Part shown: one piece after another, positions 63,390 to 64,000 of the stretch
How positions within the stretch are numbered: the stretch's first letter is position 1
How the letters are laid out: every line of letters starts with the position of its first letter
DNA from: Clostridia bacterium
GTDB lineage: Bacteria > Bacillota > Clostridia > Oscillospirales > Acutalibacteraceae
Direction of reading: 5' to 3'
Length of the DNA stretch: 64,000 nt
Assembly: GCA_017452785.1 (NCBI GenBank)
Contig: JAFTLT010000009.1
Coordinates: forward strand, 1 to 64,000
Notes under the pieces: generated by a model
Told to the model about the DNA's origin: nothing
Databases searched by the model: none
The model's input: the letters and a program-made list of their open reading frames with translations, nothing else
Translations under genes and position numbers: made by a program

Positions 63390-63815
63390 ATGGCTCAAAA
63401 AGTTGTAGGTTTAATCAAGCTCCAGATTCCTGCAGGTAAAGCTACTCCCGCACCGCCTGTTGGTCCGGCTCTCGGTCAGCACGGTGTTAACATCATGGCT
63501 TTCACAAAGGAATTCAACGAGCGTACAAAGAATGACATCGGTCTTATCATCCCTGTTGTAATCACAGTTTATGCAGACCGTACATTCTCATTCGTAACAA
63601 AGACACCGCCCGCAGCAGTTCTTATTAAAAAGGCTTGCGGAATCGAAAGCGGTTCAGGTGTACCCAACAGAACTAAGGTAGCAACAATTACCAAAGAACA
63701 GGTAATCAAGATTGCTGAGCAGAAAATGCCTGACCTTAACGCAGCTTCAGTAGAAGCAGCTGCTAGCATGATTGCAGGTACAGCTCGCTCAATGGGCATC
63801 GTAGTTGCTGACTAA
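63390..63815 (+). CDS. rplK: 50S ribosomal protein L11
   Basis: 141 aa, TTGGAGG upstream. [33 protein letters not shown] and the C-terminal RNA-binding [14 protein letters not shown]. Forms the GTPase-associated centre. Confidence 0.97.
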   Translation: MAQKVVGLIKLQIPAGKATPAPPVGPALGQHGVNIMAFTKEFNERTKNDIGLIIPVVITVYADRTFSFVTKTPPAAVLIKKACGIESGSGVPNRTKVATITKEQVIKIAEQKMPDLNAASVEAAASMIAGTARSMGIVVAD

Positions 63816-63870
63816 TGCCCGGGTGGGAGGAAAAATCCGATTTAACCACTCTATAGGAGGATGAAAGACA

Positions 63871-64000
63871 ATGAAACATGGTAAGAAATATGTTGAGGGC
63901 TCAAAGCTCATCGACAAATCAAATCTTTATGATCCTGCAGAAGCTCTTGATCTTGCTATCAAGACAGCTACTGCAAAGTTCGACGAAACAGTTGAAGCAC
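63871..64000 (+). CDS. rplA: 50S ribosomal protein L1 (cut at window end)
   Basis: The first 43 codons: [20 protein letters not shown], then [20 protein letters not shown], the L1 start. AGGAGG precedes it. An overlapping ATG at 63861 opens a seven-codon frame that closes with TAA, so the start at 63871 is the gene. Confidence 0.9.
   Translation, partial: MKHGKKYVEGSKLIDKSNLYDPAEALDLAIKTATAKFDETVEA

Overview
The window reads as a chromosomal segment of a low-to-mid GC, spore-former-related Clostridium-class Firmicute, probably a gut Oscillospirales/Ruminococcaceae-type bacterium. The evidence is a Firmicute dcw cluster with mraZ and PASTA-bearing class B PBP, a GerA/SpoVAF-type protein, an ntp-type V-ATPase operon, LexA boxes of the Bacillus type (GAAC-N4-GTTC), strong GGAGG ribosome-binding sites and MurE with a meso-DAP-type DNPR motif. 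Genus and species cannot be fixed from the sequence alone.

Layout. 1-850: scar of an integrative element (three tandem ~160-bp structured repeats and a collapsed tyrosine-integrase gene). 850-5870: FAD oxidoreductase, then an accessory ABC-exporter operon led by a small secreted protein whose signal-peptide reading frame is broken by an A7 run. 5870-11130: SOS-linked Y-family polymerase operon, an anion permease, initiator tRNA-Met, a PASTA receptor pseudokinase and a LexA-controlled 75-aa single-TM protein. 11300-19700: alpha/beta hydrolase, GH36-like glycosidase, a BspA-type LRR surface protein and a large secreted protein with 18-19 Cys/His modules. 19700-20430: short palindromic repeats, a probable 6S RNA and a DUF1292 gene. 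20500-31370: a second kinase-like membrane protein overlapping the start of a complete V-ATPase operon in the order ntpFIKECGABD, then ylmH. 31400-38600: SpoVAF-like gene, sigma/anti-sigma pair, small Zn-ribbon protein, GH43 enzyme, a nonsense-interrupted four-helix-bundle gene beside a multi-hairpin repeat, tRNA-Pro, an XRE regulator divergent from comF, and two overlapping TetR-type genes. 38750-44300: 1244-aa secreted protein, dusB, small membrane-anchored protein. 44400-60950: polA and the dcw cluster (mraZ, rsmH, ftsL, PBP, murE, mraY, ftsW, murG, murA, ftsQ, ftsZ), lacking murC, murD, murF and ftsA. 60950-64000: a 271-bp TA-flanked MITE, a cyclophilin and the rpmG-secE-nusG-rplK-rplA cluster, cut off in rplA.

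How the genes relate. The dcw genes make lipid II and build the division ring; the V-ATPase carries the residues of Na+-coupled rotors; dinB and the small SOS membrane protein form a DNA-damage response. Three secreted proteins share one Cys/His module and look like one surface-protein family. The least explained parts are the SOS membrane protein, the two degenerate kinases, the Cys/His-module proteins, the frameshifted exporter-operon leader protein flanked by complementary hairpin loops, the GTGAAGT hairpin repeat with its four-helix-bundle gene, and the acidic extracytoplasmic tail on SecE. No CRISPR array, complete prophage, rRNA operon or intact transposase was seen.
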